Of a DNA stretch of 64,000 nt, positions 1 through 8,321 are shown one piece after another. How positions within the stretch are numbered: the first letter of the stretch is position 1; every line of letters begins with the position of its first letter. The notes below the pieces were generated by a model. That model ran no database searches, was not told the DNA's origin, and saw only the letters and a list, made by a program, of their open reading frames with translations. The position numbers were made by a program, and so were the translations under genes. Location: NCBI RefSeq assembly GCF_002237655.1, contig NZ_NOKT01000011.1, positions 124,001-188,000 of the forward strand, in the 5' to 3' direction. The stretch comes from Streptomyces sp. XY006 (GTDB lineage Bacteria > Actinomycetota > Actinomycetes > Streptomycetales > Streptomycetaceae).

Positions 1-408
1 CGTCACCAGCAGTCCGTTGGCGCGGACCCGGTGCTCGGATCCGACAATCTCGGGGATGCTGCTGCGCAGGGCGACCTGGGAGAGCGTCGAGCAGCCGCCC
101 GTCACCACGGCGAGGGCGTACAGCAGTCCGGTGCGCACGCCGTCGGGGGCGAGCAGCAGGCTCAGCAGGGCCACGGCCTGGCACAGATCGGCGCCGACCA
201 TCAGGCGTTTGCGGTCGTGGACCGAGACGAGCCGCCCGCTGACCCAGCCCGAGACGACGCTGGTCGCCAGGCGTACGGCCATGAAGAGGCCCGCGGCGAG
301 CGCGCTGCCGGTGGCGTCGTAGACGAAGACGTTCAGCGCCACCATGTTCAGGTAACTGCCGTACGCCGAGATGCCGTTGCCCAGGACGAGCAGACGGAAG
401 TACTTCAT
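1..408 (-). CDS. MFS transporter, N-terminal part (cut by window start)
   Basis: The visible 136 residues run from an ATG at 408 to the window edge, so the C-terminal part lies outside. The protein begins MKYFRLLVLGNGISAYGSYL and shows about four hydrophobic helices. Between helices 2 and 3 the stretch GRLVSVHDRKRLM resembles the major facilitator motif A loop (G-x-x-D/G-R-x-G-R-R/K). This type resembles the drug exporters of the MDR/enterobactin-exporter group: proton-driven efflux across the cytoplasmic membrane. Substrate cannot be inferred. The gene points away from the Mrr-like gene; the 234-nt space between them must carry both promoters, but I see no strong consensus there. Confidence 0.8.
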   Translation of the reverse strand, partial: MKYFRLLVLGNGISAYGSYLNMVALNVFVYDATGSALAAGLFMAVRLATSVVSGWVSGRLVSVHDRKRLMVGADLCQAVALLSLLLAPDGVRTGLLYALAVVTGGCSTLSQVALRSSIPEIVGSEHRVRANGLLVT

Positions 409-642
409 GCACCTTCCCCTGGTCTGCATGAAGGGTGTGACCATCGCGGGTCCGGGACCGGACCGCCCCCCATTGATCCGTCACCCAAGCAGAACCGGTC
501 AGACCTGTTCAAGGCACGACAGTGGTCCATATGACTTCCGGTCGCGTTTTGGCGATTTCGAAGCGCTCGCAAGGGAGATGGAATGCCGATCTTGGGAAGA
601 CGGTGAAAACGATCTTCCATCGATCCCTCAGGGGGGCACACC

Positions 643-1533
643 GTGACCGCACCCACGCGTCCGATACCGCCGGTGAACCGCCGGCGCCGCTTCGACCTCC
701 GCTCGACCGCGCTGTTCTTCGTGTTCCTCGCCGTCGTCCTGTGCGTCCTCGGCCTCGCGGCACGCATGGTCGCGGACGCCGTCGAGCGGCGGCCGGCCTG
801 GATGTTCGTCCTGGCCGTGCTGGGTGCCGCGGGATGCGTGGGGCTACGGCGGCGGATCCACGTGGCGAGAGCGGCACGCCGGGCGGCGGCGGCGCTGGAC
901 GAGGCCGCGCGGGAGGCCGCCGACGCGCTCGACGCCCCGCAACCGCGCCCCGGCCGCCCGGCGGTTGAAGCCGTCGCCGACCACGGGACGCTTGCGGCCG
1001 CCGAGTTCGGGCCAGTCGCCGACCAGGGCGTCACGGTCCCGGTCGAGTTCGAGACCGTCGCCGACCAAGACGCCACGGTCCCCCTGGAGTTCGAGAGCGG
1101 CACCGAGTACGACGGTCTGACACCCGAGGAGTTCGAGGAGGCCGTCGCCGCCCTCTGCGCACGCGACGGCTGCTCCGCCGTCGAGGTCGTGGGCGGCGCC
1201 GGGGACCTGGGCGCCGACGTCATGGCCCTCACCCCAGACGGCCGGCGCATGGTCATCCAGTGCAAGTACTACGACGTCTCCCACCGCGTCGGCTCCCAGG
1301 ACCTGCAGCGCTTCGGCGGCACCTGCTTCACCGTCCACGAGGCCGACGTCGCCGCACTGGTCACCACGAGCGACTTCACCGCTCCCGCGCTGGAGTACGC
1401 CCAGCAGTGCGGCATCGTGTGCGTGGACGGGGAGGCCCTGCGCGCCTGGACCGACGGCACCGGCCCCCGCCCCTGGGACACCGCCCCGGGCGGCCGGACG
1501 GCGGGGTGGGACCTGGCCGGCGCGGGATCGTGA
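643..1533 (+). CDS. Membrane-anchored Mrr-like restriction endonuclease domain protein
   Basis: A 296-residue protein starting at GTG 643 behind a GGGGGG ribosome site. Two hydrophobic helices (about residues 22-42 and 50-66) are followed by an alanine-rich helix, a short internal repeat region (about residues 108-155, three imperfect copies built around VADxxxTxxxEF), and a C-terminal Mrr_cat-type domain from about residue 160. The nuclease core is visible: GDLGADVMAL supplies the acidic residue and VIQCKYY the QxK of the D-(E/Q)xK active site. Mrr-fold enzymes cut DNA, often modified DNA. Membrane tethering and the absence of a methylase next door argue against a classical restriction-modification pair; a house-cleaning or defence role is possible. 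Confidence 0.85.
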   Translation: MTAPTRPIPPVNRRRRFDLRSTALFFVFLAVVLCVLGLAARMVADAVERRPAWMFVLAVLGAAGCVGLRRRIHVARAARRAAAALDEAAREAADALDAPQPRPGRPAVEAVADHGTLAAAEFGPVADQGVTVPVEFETVADQDATVPLEFESGTEYDGLTPEEFEEAVAALCARDGCSAVEVVGGAGDLGADVMALTPDGRRMVIQCKYYDVSHRVGSQDLQRFGGTCFTVHEADVAALVTTSDFTAPALEYAQQCGIVCVDGEALRAWTDGTGPRPWDTAPGGRTAGWDLAGAGS

Positions 1534-1573
1534 GCCGCTGCCGGCCGGCGACCGGCCCCTGGTGTGACGGGCT

Positions 1574-1954
1574 TCAGATCACGCAGCCCTCGATGCCGGG
1601 CACACCGTCGATCCAGTTGGTGGTGTTCTCGACGTAGTAGCTGGACATGATCCCGTACTGGCTCCAGCCACGCGGCTGGACCATCAGCCAGTAGGGGTTG
1701 CCGCCGACCGACTGGCCCGGGACCTGGCAGTAGACCATGACTTCGTCCCAGGAGTTGAGCTGGCCGATGATCGACGGGCAGTTCGTGGTGCTCGGTGCGT
1801 GGATGCAGTCGCCGTCGATGCTGCGGACGTTGACCCCGTTCGCCCACACGCCGTACCAGCCGCGGCCGTGCCCGTCGGCGGCGGCGCTCTGTGCGGTGGT
1901 GACCACGAGGGCGAGTGCTCCAGCGGCGGCGAGTGCCGCGGTCGTCTTGCGCAT
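1574..1954 (-). CDS. Small secreted protein, SH3-like, unknown function
   Basis: A 126-residue exported protein. ATG at 1954 is preferred because AAAGGA precedes it and MRKTTAALAAAGALALVV is a typical Sec signal peptide, with cleavage likely after AQSAAA. The mature part of about 100 residues begins near GHGRGWYGVWANGVNVRS, contains four cysteines (CIHAP, NCPSI, YCQVP, GCVI) likely forming two disulfides, and is rich in Trp/Tyr. The pattern NVRS...NSWDEVMVYCQ resembles bacterial SH3-like modules of Streptomyces secreted proteins. Binding partner unknown. The longer upstream reading frame has no ribosome site and no signal-peptide logic, so I rejected it. Confidence 0.75.
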   Translation of the reverse strand: MRKTTAALAAAGALALVVTTAQSAAADGHGRGWYGVWANGVNVRSIDGDCIHAPSTTNCPSIIGQLNSWDEVMVYCQVPGQSVGGNPYWLMVQPRGWSQYGIMSSYYVENTTNWIDGVPGIEGCVI

Positions 1955-2034
1955 GGCCGTCCTTTCGATGCCGTGCCGGGTGGCGCGCGGGAGGGATCCC
2001 GCCCCTGGCGCCCCGCACTCTAGGCAAGCGGGCA

Positions 2035-2072
2035 AGGCCCTGGTCCCTGACAGATGTCAGGGACCAGGGCCT
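2035..2072 (-). terminator. Inverted repeat terminator downstream of the 2098 gene
   Basis: Perfect 18-bp arms (2035-2052 and 2055-2072; left arm begins AGGCCCTGGTCC) almost without a loop, 25 nt past the stop of the zinc-finger gene. GC-rich hairpins without a U-tract are the usual Streptomyces intrinsic terminator form. Confidence 0.75.
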
Positions 2073-2097
2073 CGACCTCGCGGCGGAGCCGTGCCGC

Positions 2098-2487
2098 TCA
2101 GCGTGCGGTGCCTCCGGCCCGCTGGCAGCGGGCGCAGTAGCGGGCCTGCGGCACGATCATCAGCCGCTCCCGCTCCAGGGCGCGCCGGCACCGGCCGCAG
2201 GCGCCGTAGACACCCGCGTCCATGCGGGCGAGGGCCGCTTCGACGTCGGCGAGGACCATCCGGGCCGAGGCGGCGAGCTTGACGCTGACCTCCAGCTGCG
2301 CGGAGGCCCGCTGCCCGCGCCGGTCCTCGGCGCGGGACGCGACCGGCCCGGTGAGCCGGCGCAACTGCTCCCGGCGGAACAGCCGCTGCTCGCGCAGGTT
2401 CTCGCGCAGGACGGCGAGGTCCTCGGCCGACAGGTGCGGCGCACCCGGCGGCGTTCCGGCACCGCGGCCGACGGTCTGCTGGTTCAC
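2098..2487 (-). CDS. TraR/DksA family zinc-finger protein (first copy)
   Basis: A 129-residue protein starting at GTG 2487 (a second GTG at 2490 is possible; AAGGGG upstream fits 2487 better). It has a helical, possibly coiled-coil N-terminal half with many Arg/Glu/Leu residues and a C-terminal four-cysteine zinc finger CGRC...CARC (about residues 96-121), the zf-dskA_traR arrangement. Family members bind RNA polymerase in the secondary channel or act as general stress zinc-finger proteins; actinobacterial copies lack proven DksA function. The 52-nt gap from the upstream same-strand paralog suggests cotranscription with it. Confidence 0.82.
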   Translation of the reverse strand: MNQQTVGRGAGTPPGAPHLSAEDLAVLRENLREQRLFRREQLRRLTGPVASRAEDRRGQRASAQLEVSVKLAASARMVLADVEAALARMDAGVYGACGRCRRALERERLMIVPQARYCARCQRAGGTAR

Positions 2488-2540
2488 CACGTCACCCCTT
2501 CTTCCAGAGCAGGGCGTAGGAGATCGCAACGGGAGGGCGG

Positions 2541-2852
2541 TCACACCACGCGGCGCTGGCAGGCGACGCAGTGGCGGGTGTACGGGAGGATCTCCAGCCG
2601 TTCCGCGGGGATGGGCTTGCCACAGCCCAGGCAGGTGCCGTAGGTCCCCTGCTCGACGCGCCGGAAGGCCTCGTCGATCTCCTTGAGGACCCGCTGCATC
2701 GCGGTCTTCTGCTCGGACAGCAGGTAGTCGTCCGGGGCCGGTCCGCTCTCGTCGAGGGCCTGCAGCTGCGCCAGCCGGGAGGTGCGGGCGTGCTGCAGGC
2801 GCTGTCGGGTTTCGTGCGGGTCGGGCTCGGCCCGGGGAACCTCCAGGGTCAT
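2541..2852 (-). CDS. TraR/DksA family zinc-finger protein (second copy)
   Basis: A 103-residue protein; ATG at 2852 has AGAGGA seven bases upstream. The N-terminal half is a predicted helix pair (RQRLQHARTSRLAQLQALDE, then LLSEQKTAMQRVLKEIDEAF), followed by GTYGTCLGCGKPIPAERLE and CVAC, a canonical C4 DksA-type zinc finger. It is closer to the standard DksA-like family than its neighbour at 2098. Members of this family modulate transcription initiation or occur as general stress proteins such as YocK. It is the first gene of a probable two-gene transcript with 2098. Confidence 0.87.
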   Translation of the reverse strand: MTLEVPRAEPDPHETRQRLQHARTSRLAQLQALDESGPAPDDYLLSEQKTAMQRVLKEIDEAFRRVEQGTYGTCLGCGKPIPAERLEILPYTRHCVACQRRVV

Positions 2853-3145
2853 GATCGGTCCTCTTCTCGGCTGCTCGGCGGCAGTCCGGCTGGGTGGTCT
2901 CGTCGCTTCCCACCCTGGTCCCTTCCGCCGCGAAGTCCCATCGGGCGCGGGCCCCATTCCCGCCGGGGCGGGTCACCCACACGGTCCGTCGTGGGTGGGG
3001 CGCGCCCCGGGGAAATGGGGGTCGGACCCCATCGACGCCGGGTCGGTGACCGGGGCAGGCTGGCGGAGAACCACCCGGGCGGCCGGGGGCCTCGCACCGA
3101 GGCACCGGCACCGCCGAGCACGTCAGCAGAGGAGTCGTCGGTCCG

Positions 3146-4099
3146 GTGTCGCTGTTCTGGCGGATCTTCGCCCTCAACGCCCTGGTGCTCGGCGCGGCCA
3201 CCGCGCTGCTGCTGTGGGCCCCGGTGACGGTGTCCGTGCCGATCCTGCTCACCGAGGCGGTCATCCTGGTCGGCGGTCTCGCCGTGATGCTGGTCGCCAA
3301 CGCGGCCCTGCTGCGGCTCGGTCTGGCGCCCCTGGCGCGGCTGCGGAGGCTGATGACCACCGTCGATCTGCTCCGCCCGGGCCAGCGCCTGCCCGTGGCC
3401 GGGGGCGGCGAGGTCCCGGAGGTGATCCGCACGTTCAACGCGATGCTGGAGCGGCTGGAACAGGAGCGGGCCACCAGCAGCGCCCGGGCCCTGCTGGCGC
3501 AGGAGGCCGAACGCCGCCGGATCGCGCAGGAGCTGCACGACGAGGTCGGGCAGAGCATGACCGCGATCCTGCTGGGCCTCAAACGCAGCGCGGACGAGGC
3601 TCCCCCGCGGCTGCGTGAGGAACTGCACGAGGTCCAGGAGATCACCCGGCAGTCCCTGGACGAGGTCCGCCGTGTGGTGCGCCGGCTGCGGCCCGGGGTG
3701 CTGGACGACCTGGGCCTGGTCAGCGCGATCACCTCGCTCACCGAGGACTTCGCCACGCACACCCGCATGCACGTCACCCGCCGCTTCGACACCGACCTCC
3801 CCGAGCTGGCGCCGGAGACCGAACTGGTCCTCTACCGCGTCGCCCAGGAGTCCCTGACCAACGCCGCCCGGCACGCCGACGCCGAACGCGTCACCGTCGC
3901 CCTGCGGCACGTCGCCGACCGCGTGGTGCTGACCGTCACCGACGACGGCCGCGGCATCGAGGCACCGCGCGAAGGCGCCGGCATGCGCGGGATGCGCGAG
4001 CGGGCCCTGCTCATCGGCGGCAGCCTCGAGATCACCCCGGCGCCGCGCGCCGGCACCAGCGTCCAGCTCACCGCGCCCGTTCCCAGGAAGCAGCTCTGA
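3146..4099 (+). CDS. NarL-type sensor histidine kinase
   Basis: A 317-residue kinase starting at GTG 3146 with AGAGGAG upstream. Two membrane helices (about residues 8-25 and 31-58) enclose almost no extracytoplasmic loop, then a short HAMP-like linker, a HisKA_3 dimerisation domain with ERRRIAQELHDEVGQ (predicted phospho-His131) and a HATPase_c domain with N-box ESLTNAARHA and G-box DDGRG. The lack of a sensing loop suggests it senses through the membrane or a partner. It is followed after 2 nt by its cognate regulator, forming a two-component pair at the head of a five-gene forward run. Confidence 0.95.
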   Translation: MSLFWRIFALNALVLGAATALLLWAPVTVSVPILLTEAVILVGGLAVMLVANAALLRLGLAPLARLRRLMTTVDLLRPGQRLPVAGGGEVPEVIRTFNAMLERLEQERATSSARALLAQEAERRRIAQELHDEVGQSMTAILLGLKRSADEAPPRLREELHEVQEITRQSLDEVRRVVRRLRPGVLDDLGLVSAITSLTEDFATHTRMHVTRRFDTDLPELAPETELVLYRVAQESLTNAARHADAERVTVALRHVADRVVLTVTDDGRGIEAPREGAGMRGMRERALLIGGSLEITPAPRAGTSVQLTAPVPRKQL

Positions 4100-4101
4100 C
4101 C

Positions 4102-4785
4102 ATGCCCGACACGATCACGCCCGCCGAGACGCGGACCGGCACGATCCGCATCCTGCTCGCCGACGACCACGCCCTGGTCCGGCGCGGTGTCCGGCTCATC
4201 CTCCAGCAGGAACCGGACCTGAAGGTGGTCGCGGAGGCCGGTGACGGCGCCGAGGCCGTCGAACTGGCCCGGACGCACGAGGTCGACCTGGCCGTGCTCG
4301 ACATCGCCATGCCCCGTCTGACCGGCCTGCAGGCCGCCCGCGAGCTGGCCGCCCGCAAGCCGGGCCTGCGGATCCTGATGCTGACCATGCACGACAACGA
4401 GCAGTACTTCTTCCAGGCGCTCAAGGCCGGGGCCTGCGGTTATGTGCTGAAGTCCGTCGCCGACCGGGACCTGGTCGCGGCGTGCCGGGCGGCCGTGCGG
4501 GACGAGCCCTTCCTCTACCCGGGCGCGGTCACCGCGCTGATCCGCAACTACCTCGACCGGGCCCGCCACGGCGAGGAGACCCCCGACCAGGTGCTCACCC
4601 CGCGTGAGGAGGAGGTCCTGAAGCTGGTGGCCGAGGGGCACTCGTCCAAGGAGATCGCCGACCTGCTGTTCATCAGCGTCAAGACCGTCCAGCGGCACCG
4701 CGCCAACCTGCTGCAGAAGCTGGGCCTGCGCGACCGCCTGGAGCTCACCCGCTACGCCATCCGCGCCGGCCTGATCGAACCCTGA
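4102..4785 (+). CDS. NarL/FixJ response regulator
   Basis: A 227-residue regulator. The receiver domain (about 15-130) has the acidic pair DD21-22, predicted phospho-acceptor Asp67 in LAVLDIAMP, and the conserved lysine in YVLKSV. The C-terminal LuxR-type helix-turn-helix starts with LTPREEEVLKLVAEGHSSKEIADLLFISVKTVQRHRANLLQKLG, here quoted only as the markers LTPREEEVL and KTVQRHR. Phosphorylation by the adjacent kinase should promote dimerisation and promoter binding. Only 2 nt separate it from both neighbours, so control of the downstream exported protein and SecDF is plausible but unproven. Confidence 0.95.
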   Translation: MPDTITPAETRTGTIRILLADDHALVRRGVRLILQQEPDLKVVAEAGDGAEAVELARTHEVDLAVLDIAMPRLTGLQAARELAARKPGLRILMLTMHDNEQYFFQALKAGACGYVLKSVADRDLVAACRAAVRDEPFLYPGAVTALIRNYLDRARHGEETPDQVLTPREEEVLKLVAEGHSSKEIADLLFISVKTVQRHRANLLQKLGLRDRLELTRYAIRAGLIEP

Positions 4786-4787
4786 GG

Positions 4788-5291
4788 GTGGACCTCACCT
4801 CCCGGCGGCGCCACAGGGCCACCCTCGCCGCGGTGCTGGCGGCCCTCGTCCTGACGCTGCTGTCCACGCTGACCAATGGCGCAGGCCTGAGCCCGGCGCC
4901 GGTCCTGGCGCACGGCCCGACGTCCGGCGTGGCGTACGACCCGACGCCCGGCCCGGCGACCGGACCGACGTACGGCCAAGCGGCGGCAGCCGTCGAGGAC
5001 GCGGCGGCAGGGGTGGGGCACCGGGACACCGGGACGCGCGTCGACGGCGGTTGTGACACCGACTGCGCGGTCCGGGCTGCGGTCCGTCAGGAGTCGCAGG
5101 GCGAGCACCCCGCCCCGCGCTCCCACCCGGTCGCCGGCGCGCAGCGGACGGCCGCCCCACCCCCGGGCGCCGGGGCGCGGCTGCGCGCACCGGCGCCTTC
5201 CCTCGCCGTCGCACCACCACCGCTCTCCCCCGGCCTGGAACGGGCACCCCCGCGTCGTCCGGCACCCGACGCTCCCTTCCCTTCTCCCTGA
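4788..5291 (+). CDS. Small exported low-complexity protein, unknown function
   Basis: GTG at 4788 lies 2 nt after the regulator stop. The 167-residue product has an Arg-rich N-terminus followed by one hydrophobic helix (LAAVLAALVLTLLSTLT), then a Pro/Gly/Ala-rich region with repeated PTxGxAxxP-like motifs, one CDTDC pair, and a proline-rich tail. It looks like a signal-anchored or secreted protein with no known domain. Similar short Pro-rich exported proteins with a central Cys pair sit next to SecDF-like genes or two-component systems in Streptomyces, but I do not recognise a family. The reading frame may be real mainly because its position inside an operon fits. Confidence 0.5.
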   Translation: MDLTSRRRHRATLAAVLAALVLTLLSTLTNGAGLSPAPVLAHGPTSGVAYDPTPGPATGPTYGQAAAAVEDAAAGVGHRDTGTRVDGGCDTDCAVRAAVRQESQGEHPAPRSHPVAGAQRTAAPPPGAGARLRAPAPSLAVAPPPLSPGLERAPPRRPAPDAPFPSP

Positions 5292-5342
5292 CAGCACCCG
5301 GCCGCACCCTCCGTGCCCGGGTGCGCCCGCCGGAGGCTTGTC

Positions 5343-7574
5343 GTGACCCGTTCCGCCCGGGTGAGGGCCCTGTTCGCCCTCGCCCTGCTCGCCGTATCGC
5401 TGTACATCGCCGTCACCGTGCCGGTCCGCCTGGGGCTGGACCTGCGCGGTGGTACGCAGATCGTGCTGGAGACCCGCTCCACCCCGGCCGCCGAGGCCGG
5501 CCGGGAGGCCACCGACCGCACCCTGGAGGTGCTGCGCGGCCGCATCGACGCGCTCGGCATCGCCGAACCGACCCTCGTCCGCTCCGGCGAGAACCGGATC
5601 ATCGCCGAACTGCCCGGCGTGCAGGACCCGCGCGAGGCCGCCGAGGTGCTGGGCCGCACCGCGCAGCTCACGTTCCACCCGGTGTCCGCGGCCGGGGACC
5701 GCACGGTCCGTACGCTGCCCGACGAGTCCGGCGCGCCGCTGCGCCTGGGGCCCGCGGCCCTGACCGGCGAGCACGTCAAGGAGGCCGCCGCCCGCTTCGA
5801 CGACCGGGGCGGCGCGGGATGGCACGTCACCGTCGGTTTCGAGGGCGCGGGCCGCGACCGCTGGGCCGGCCTGACCGGCGAGGCCGCCTGCCGGCCGGCG
5901 GGAGACCCTGGGCGGCGGATCGCGATCGTCCTCGACGACAAGATCGTCTCCTCGCCGCAGGTCGACCCGTCCGTCGCCTGCGGCAGCGGCATCCGCGACG
6001 GCGCCACACAGATCACGGGCTCCTTCAGCCCGGCGGAGGCCCGGGAACTGTCCCTGCTCATCAACGGCGGGGCCCTGCCCGTGCCCGTCGAGACGGTCGA
6101 GCAGCGCACCGTCGGCCCCACCCTCGGCGCCCAGGCCATCACCGCGAGCGCCTGGGCCGCCGCCATCGGCACGGCCCTGACCGCGCTCTACGTCATCGTC
6201 GTCTACCGGCTGATGGGCCTGCTCGCCGTACTCGCCCTGGCCTGCTACGGCCTCGTCTCCTACGCCGCCCTGGCCGCGCTCGGCGCCGCCCTCACCCTGC
6301 CGGGCCTGGCCGGTTTCGTGCTGGCGATCGGGATGGCCGTGGACGCCAACGTGCTGGTCTTCGAACGGGCCCGCGAGGAGTACACGGCCCGTCGGCGCCC
6401 CAGTGCGCGCTCGGCGCTGGCCGCCGGGTTCCGCAACGCCCTCAGCGCGATCGCCGACTCCAACATCACCACGCTGATCGCGGCCGGGCTGCTGTTCTTC
6501 CTCGCCTCCGGGCCCGTGCGGGGCTTCGGCGTGACCCTCGGCATCGGGGTGCTCGCCTCCATGTTCAGCGCGCTGGTGATCACCCGGGTGCTCGCCGAGT
6601 TCGCCGCGAGCCGGCCCCGGGTACGCCGGTCGCCGGGTCTCACCGGCATCGCGACCACGGGTGCCGTCCGCGAGCGCCTGACCCGGCGCGACCCGCAGCT
6701 GCTGCGCCGCCCGCGCCGGTGGCTGGCCGTCGGCGCCGCCGTGCTGGTCCTGGCCGGGGCGGGCACCGTCGTGCGCGGCGTCGACCTCGGCGTGGAGTTC
6801 ACCGGAGGGCGCCTCGTCGAGTACGCGACGTCCTCCCCCGTCGACCCCGACCGGGTCAGGACCGCTCTCGACGACGCCGGGTTCCCCCGGGCCGTCGTAC
6901 AGTCCTCCGACGGCACGGGGCTGACGGTGCGGACCGAGCCGCTGACCGACGCGCAGGCGGCGGAGGTCACCTCGGCCGTACGGGAGCTGGCCGGCGGGGC
7001 GGAGAAGGTCCGCGACGAACTCGTCGGTCCCAGCCTCGGCGAGGAGCTGCGCCGCAACGCCCTGGTCGCCCTCGCCGTCGCCCTGGGCGCGCAACTGCTG
7101 TATCTGGCGGCCCGGTTCCGCTGGGTGTTCGGCACCGCCGCGGTCGCGGCCCTGGCGCACGACGTGGTGATCCTCGTCGGTGTCTTCGCCTGGCTGGGCA
7201 AGCCGCTGGACGGGGTGTTCCTGGCGGCCCTGCTCACCGTCGTCGGCTACTCGGTCAACGACTCGGTGATCCTCTTCGACCGCGTCAGGGAGCTGACGGG
7301 ACGCCACCCGGAGAAGCCCTGGCCCGACCTGGTGAACCCGGCCGTCCTGCAGACCCTGCCCCGCACGGTGAACACCGGCATGGGCGCCGCGCTGGTCCTG
7401 ACCGCCCTGGCCGTGCTCGGCGGGTCCTCCCTGACCGACTTCGCCCTGGCGCTGCTCATCGGCATCGCCGTCGGCACGTACTCGTCGGTCTTCACGGCCG
7501 CCCCGCTCGCGATCCTGCTCGGGCCGCGTCGTCCCCGCTCGGGCGGAGCGGTGGCGGGTACCCGGAAGGGGTGA
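5343..7574 (+). CDS. secDF: SecDF-type fused protein-export membrane protein
   Basis: A 743-residue fusion of SecD and SecF starting at GTG 5343 behind CGGAGG. The SecD half shows LGLDLRGG (30-37), a periplasmic P1 region and six C-terminal helices; the SecF half starts around residue 460 with GVEFTGGR near 483 and a second block of six helices ending near FTAAPLAILLGPR. The family uses the proton gradient to pull secreted proteins from the SecYEG channel. Streptomyces normally carry separate secD and secF genes next to yajC/ruvABC, so this fused copy in a two-component operon is probably a paralog with a specialised or stress-inducible role. Confidence 0.92.
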   Translation: MTRSARVRALFALALLAVSLYIAVTVPVRLGLDLRGGTQIVLETRSTPAAEAGREATDRTLEVLRGRIDALGIAEPTLVRSGENRIIAELPGVQDPREAAEVLGRTAQLTFHPVSAAGDRTVRTLPDESGAPLRLGPAALTGEHVKEAAARFDDRGGAGWHVTVGFEGAGRDRWAGLTGEAACRPAGDPGRRIAIVLDDKIVSSPQVDPSVACGSGIRDGATQITGSFSPAEARELSLLINGGALPVPVETVEQRTVGPTLGAQAITASAWAAAIGTALTALYVIVVYRLMGLLAVLALACYGLVSYAALAALGAALTLPGLAGFVLAIGMAVDANVLVFERAREEYTARRRPSARSALAAGFRNALSAIADSNITTLIAAGLLFFLASGPVRGFGVTLGIGVLASMFSALVITRVLAEFAASRPRVRRSPGLTGIATTGAVRERLTRRDPQLLRRPRRWLAVGAAVLVLAGAGTVVRGVDLGVEFTGGRLVEYATSSPVDPDRVRTALDDAGFPRAVVQSSDGTGLTVRTEPLTDAQAAEVTSAVRELAGGAEKVRDELVGPSLGEELRRNALVALAVALGAQLLYLAARFRWVFGTAAVAALAHDVVILVGVFAWLGKPLDGVFLAALLTVVGYSVNDSVILFDRVRELTGRHPEKPWPDLVNPAVLQTLPRTVNTGMGAALVLTALAVLGGSSLTDFALALLIGIAVGTYSSVFTAAPLAILLGPRRPRSGGAVAGTRKG

Positions 7575-7606
7575 GCAGGGCCGGTGAGCGACAGGAGGCA
7601 CCCCCG

Positions 7607-8275
7607 GTGGTCGAGCCCTTTCCCCCGGAGCCGTGGCATCTGCGGGGCGACATGTTCGCGGCGCTCTGGCGGGTGCCCCGGCGTGAGATGCCCGGCTGGC
7701 GGCTGCCCGCCGGGATCCGTCCGCTCCGGCTGGGCGGGTCCGGCCTGGTGGTCACGTTCTGGGTGGACTACCGGCCGGGCGGGACGCTGGCCTACCGGGA
7801 GCTGCTGGTGGCCCTGGCGGTGCGGGACCGGCGCGGCCCCGCGGCGTGTGCGGTCGAGGCCTGGGTGGACGACGCACGCTCCCGGGCCGGCGGCCGGACG
7901 CTGTGGGGCATCCCGAAGGAGCTCGGCTCCTTCGCCTTCGGCCCCGCGCCCCTGCCGTCGGCGCGCCCCGGGCGGGCGCCCGTGCGCACCCGCGTGGTGG
8001 TGGAGCGCGGCGGGGAGGGGCTCGATCCGGTGGTGACGGGGCTGCACCGGGATCTGCTGCCCCTGCCGGGGCGCCTGCCCGTGCGCGGCCGGCTGCTGCA
8101 GCCGCACCCCGTGCACGGGCGGTGCGAAGTGCCGCTGAGGCTGTCGGGGCGTACCCGGCTGGGGCGGGCGCGTATGACGGCCGGGCCCGGTGGACCGCTC
8201 TCGTGTCTCGACGGCCGGAGCGCGCTGCTGGCGGCCTCGATCCGCGACTTCCGCATGACCGTGGGGAGCGCGTGA
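7607..8275 (+). CDS. Acetoacetate decarboxylase family protein
   Basis: A 222-residue protein; GTG 7607 is chosen because CAGGAGG lies 8 nt upstream. The segment AYRELLVAL followed by TLWGIPKELGSFAF matches the acetoacetate decarboxylase fold, in which a lysine (here Lys104 in GIPKELG) forms the Schiff base and a nearby glutamate (Glu65 in YRELL) supports it. Many family members are not true acetoacetate decarboxylases but use the same lysine for aldol or dehydration chemistry, so the substrate is open. It follows the SecDF gene by 32 nt and probably shares its transcript. Confidence 0.8.
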   Translation: MVEPFPPEPWHLRGDMFAALWRVPRREMPGWRLPAGIRPLRLGGSGLVVTFWVDYRPGGTLAYRELLVALAVRDRRGPAACAVEAWVDDARSRAGGRTLWGIPKELGSFAFGPAPLPSARPGRAPVRTRVVVERGGEGLDPVVTGLHRDLLPLPGRLPVRGRLLQPHPVHGRCEVPLRLSGRTRLGRARMTAGPGGPLSCLDGRSALLAASIRDFRMTVGSA

Positions 8276-8321
8276 GGGCGGCGGCCGTGGACGGCTGGTG
8301 TGCGGTGTCCCGGGGGCGGGT

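Noticed and set aside
643..1533. Complete restriction-modification system
   Set aside because: No methyltransferase or specificity subunit lies beside the Mrr-like nuclease, and it is membrane-anchored.
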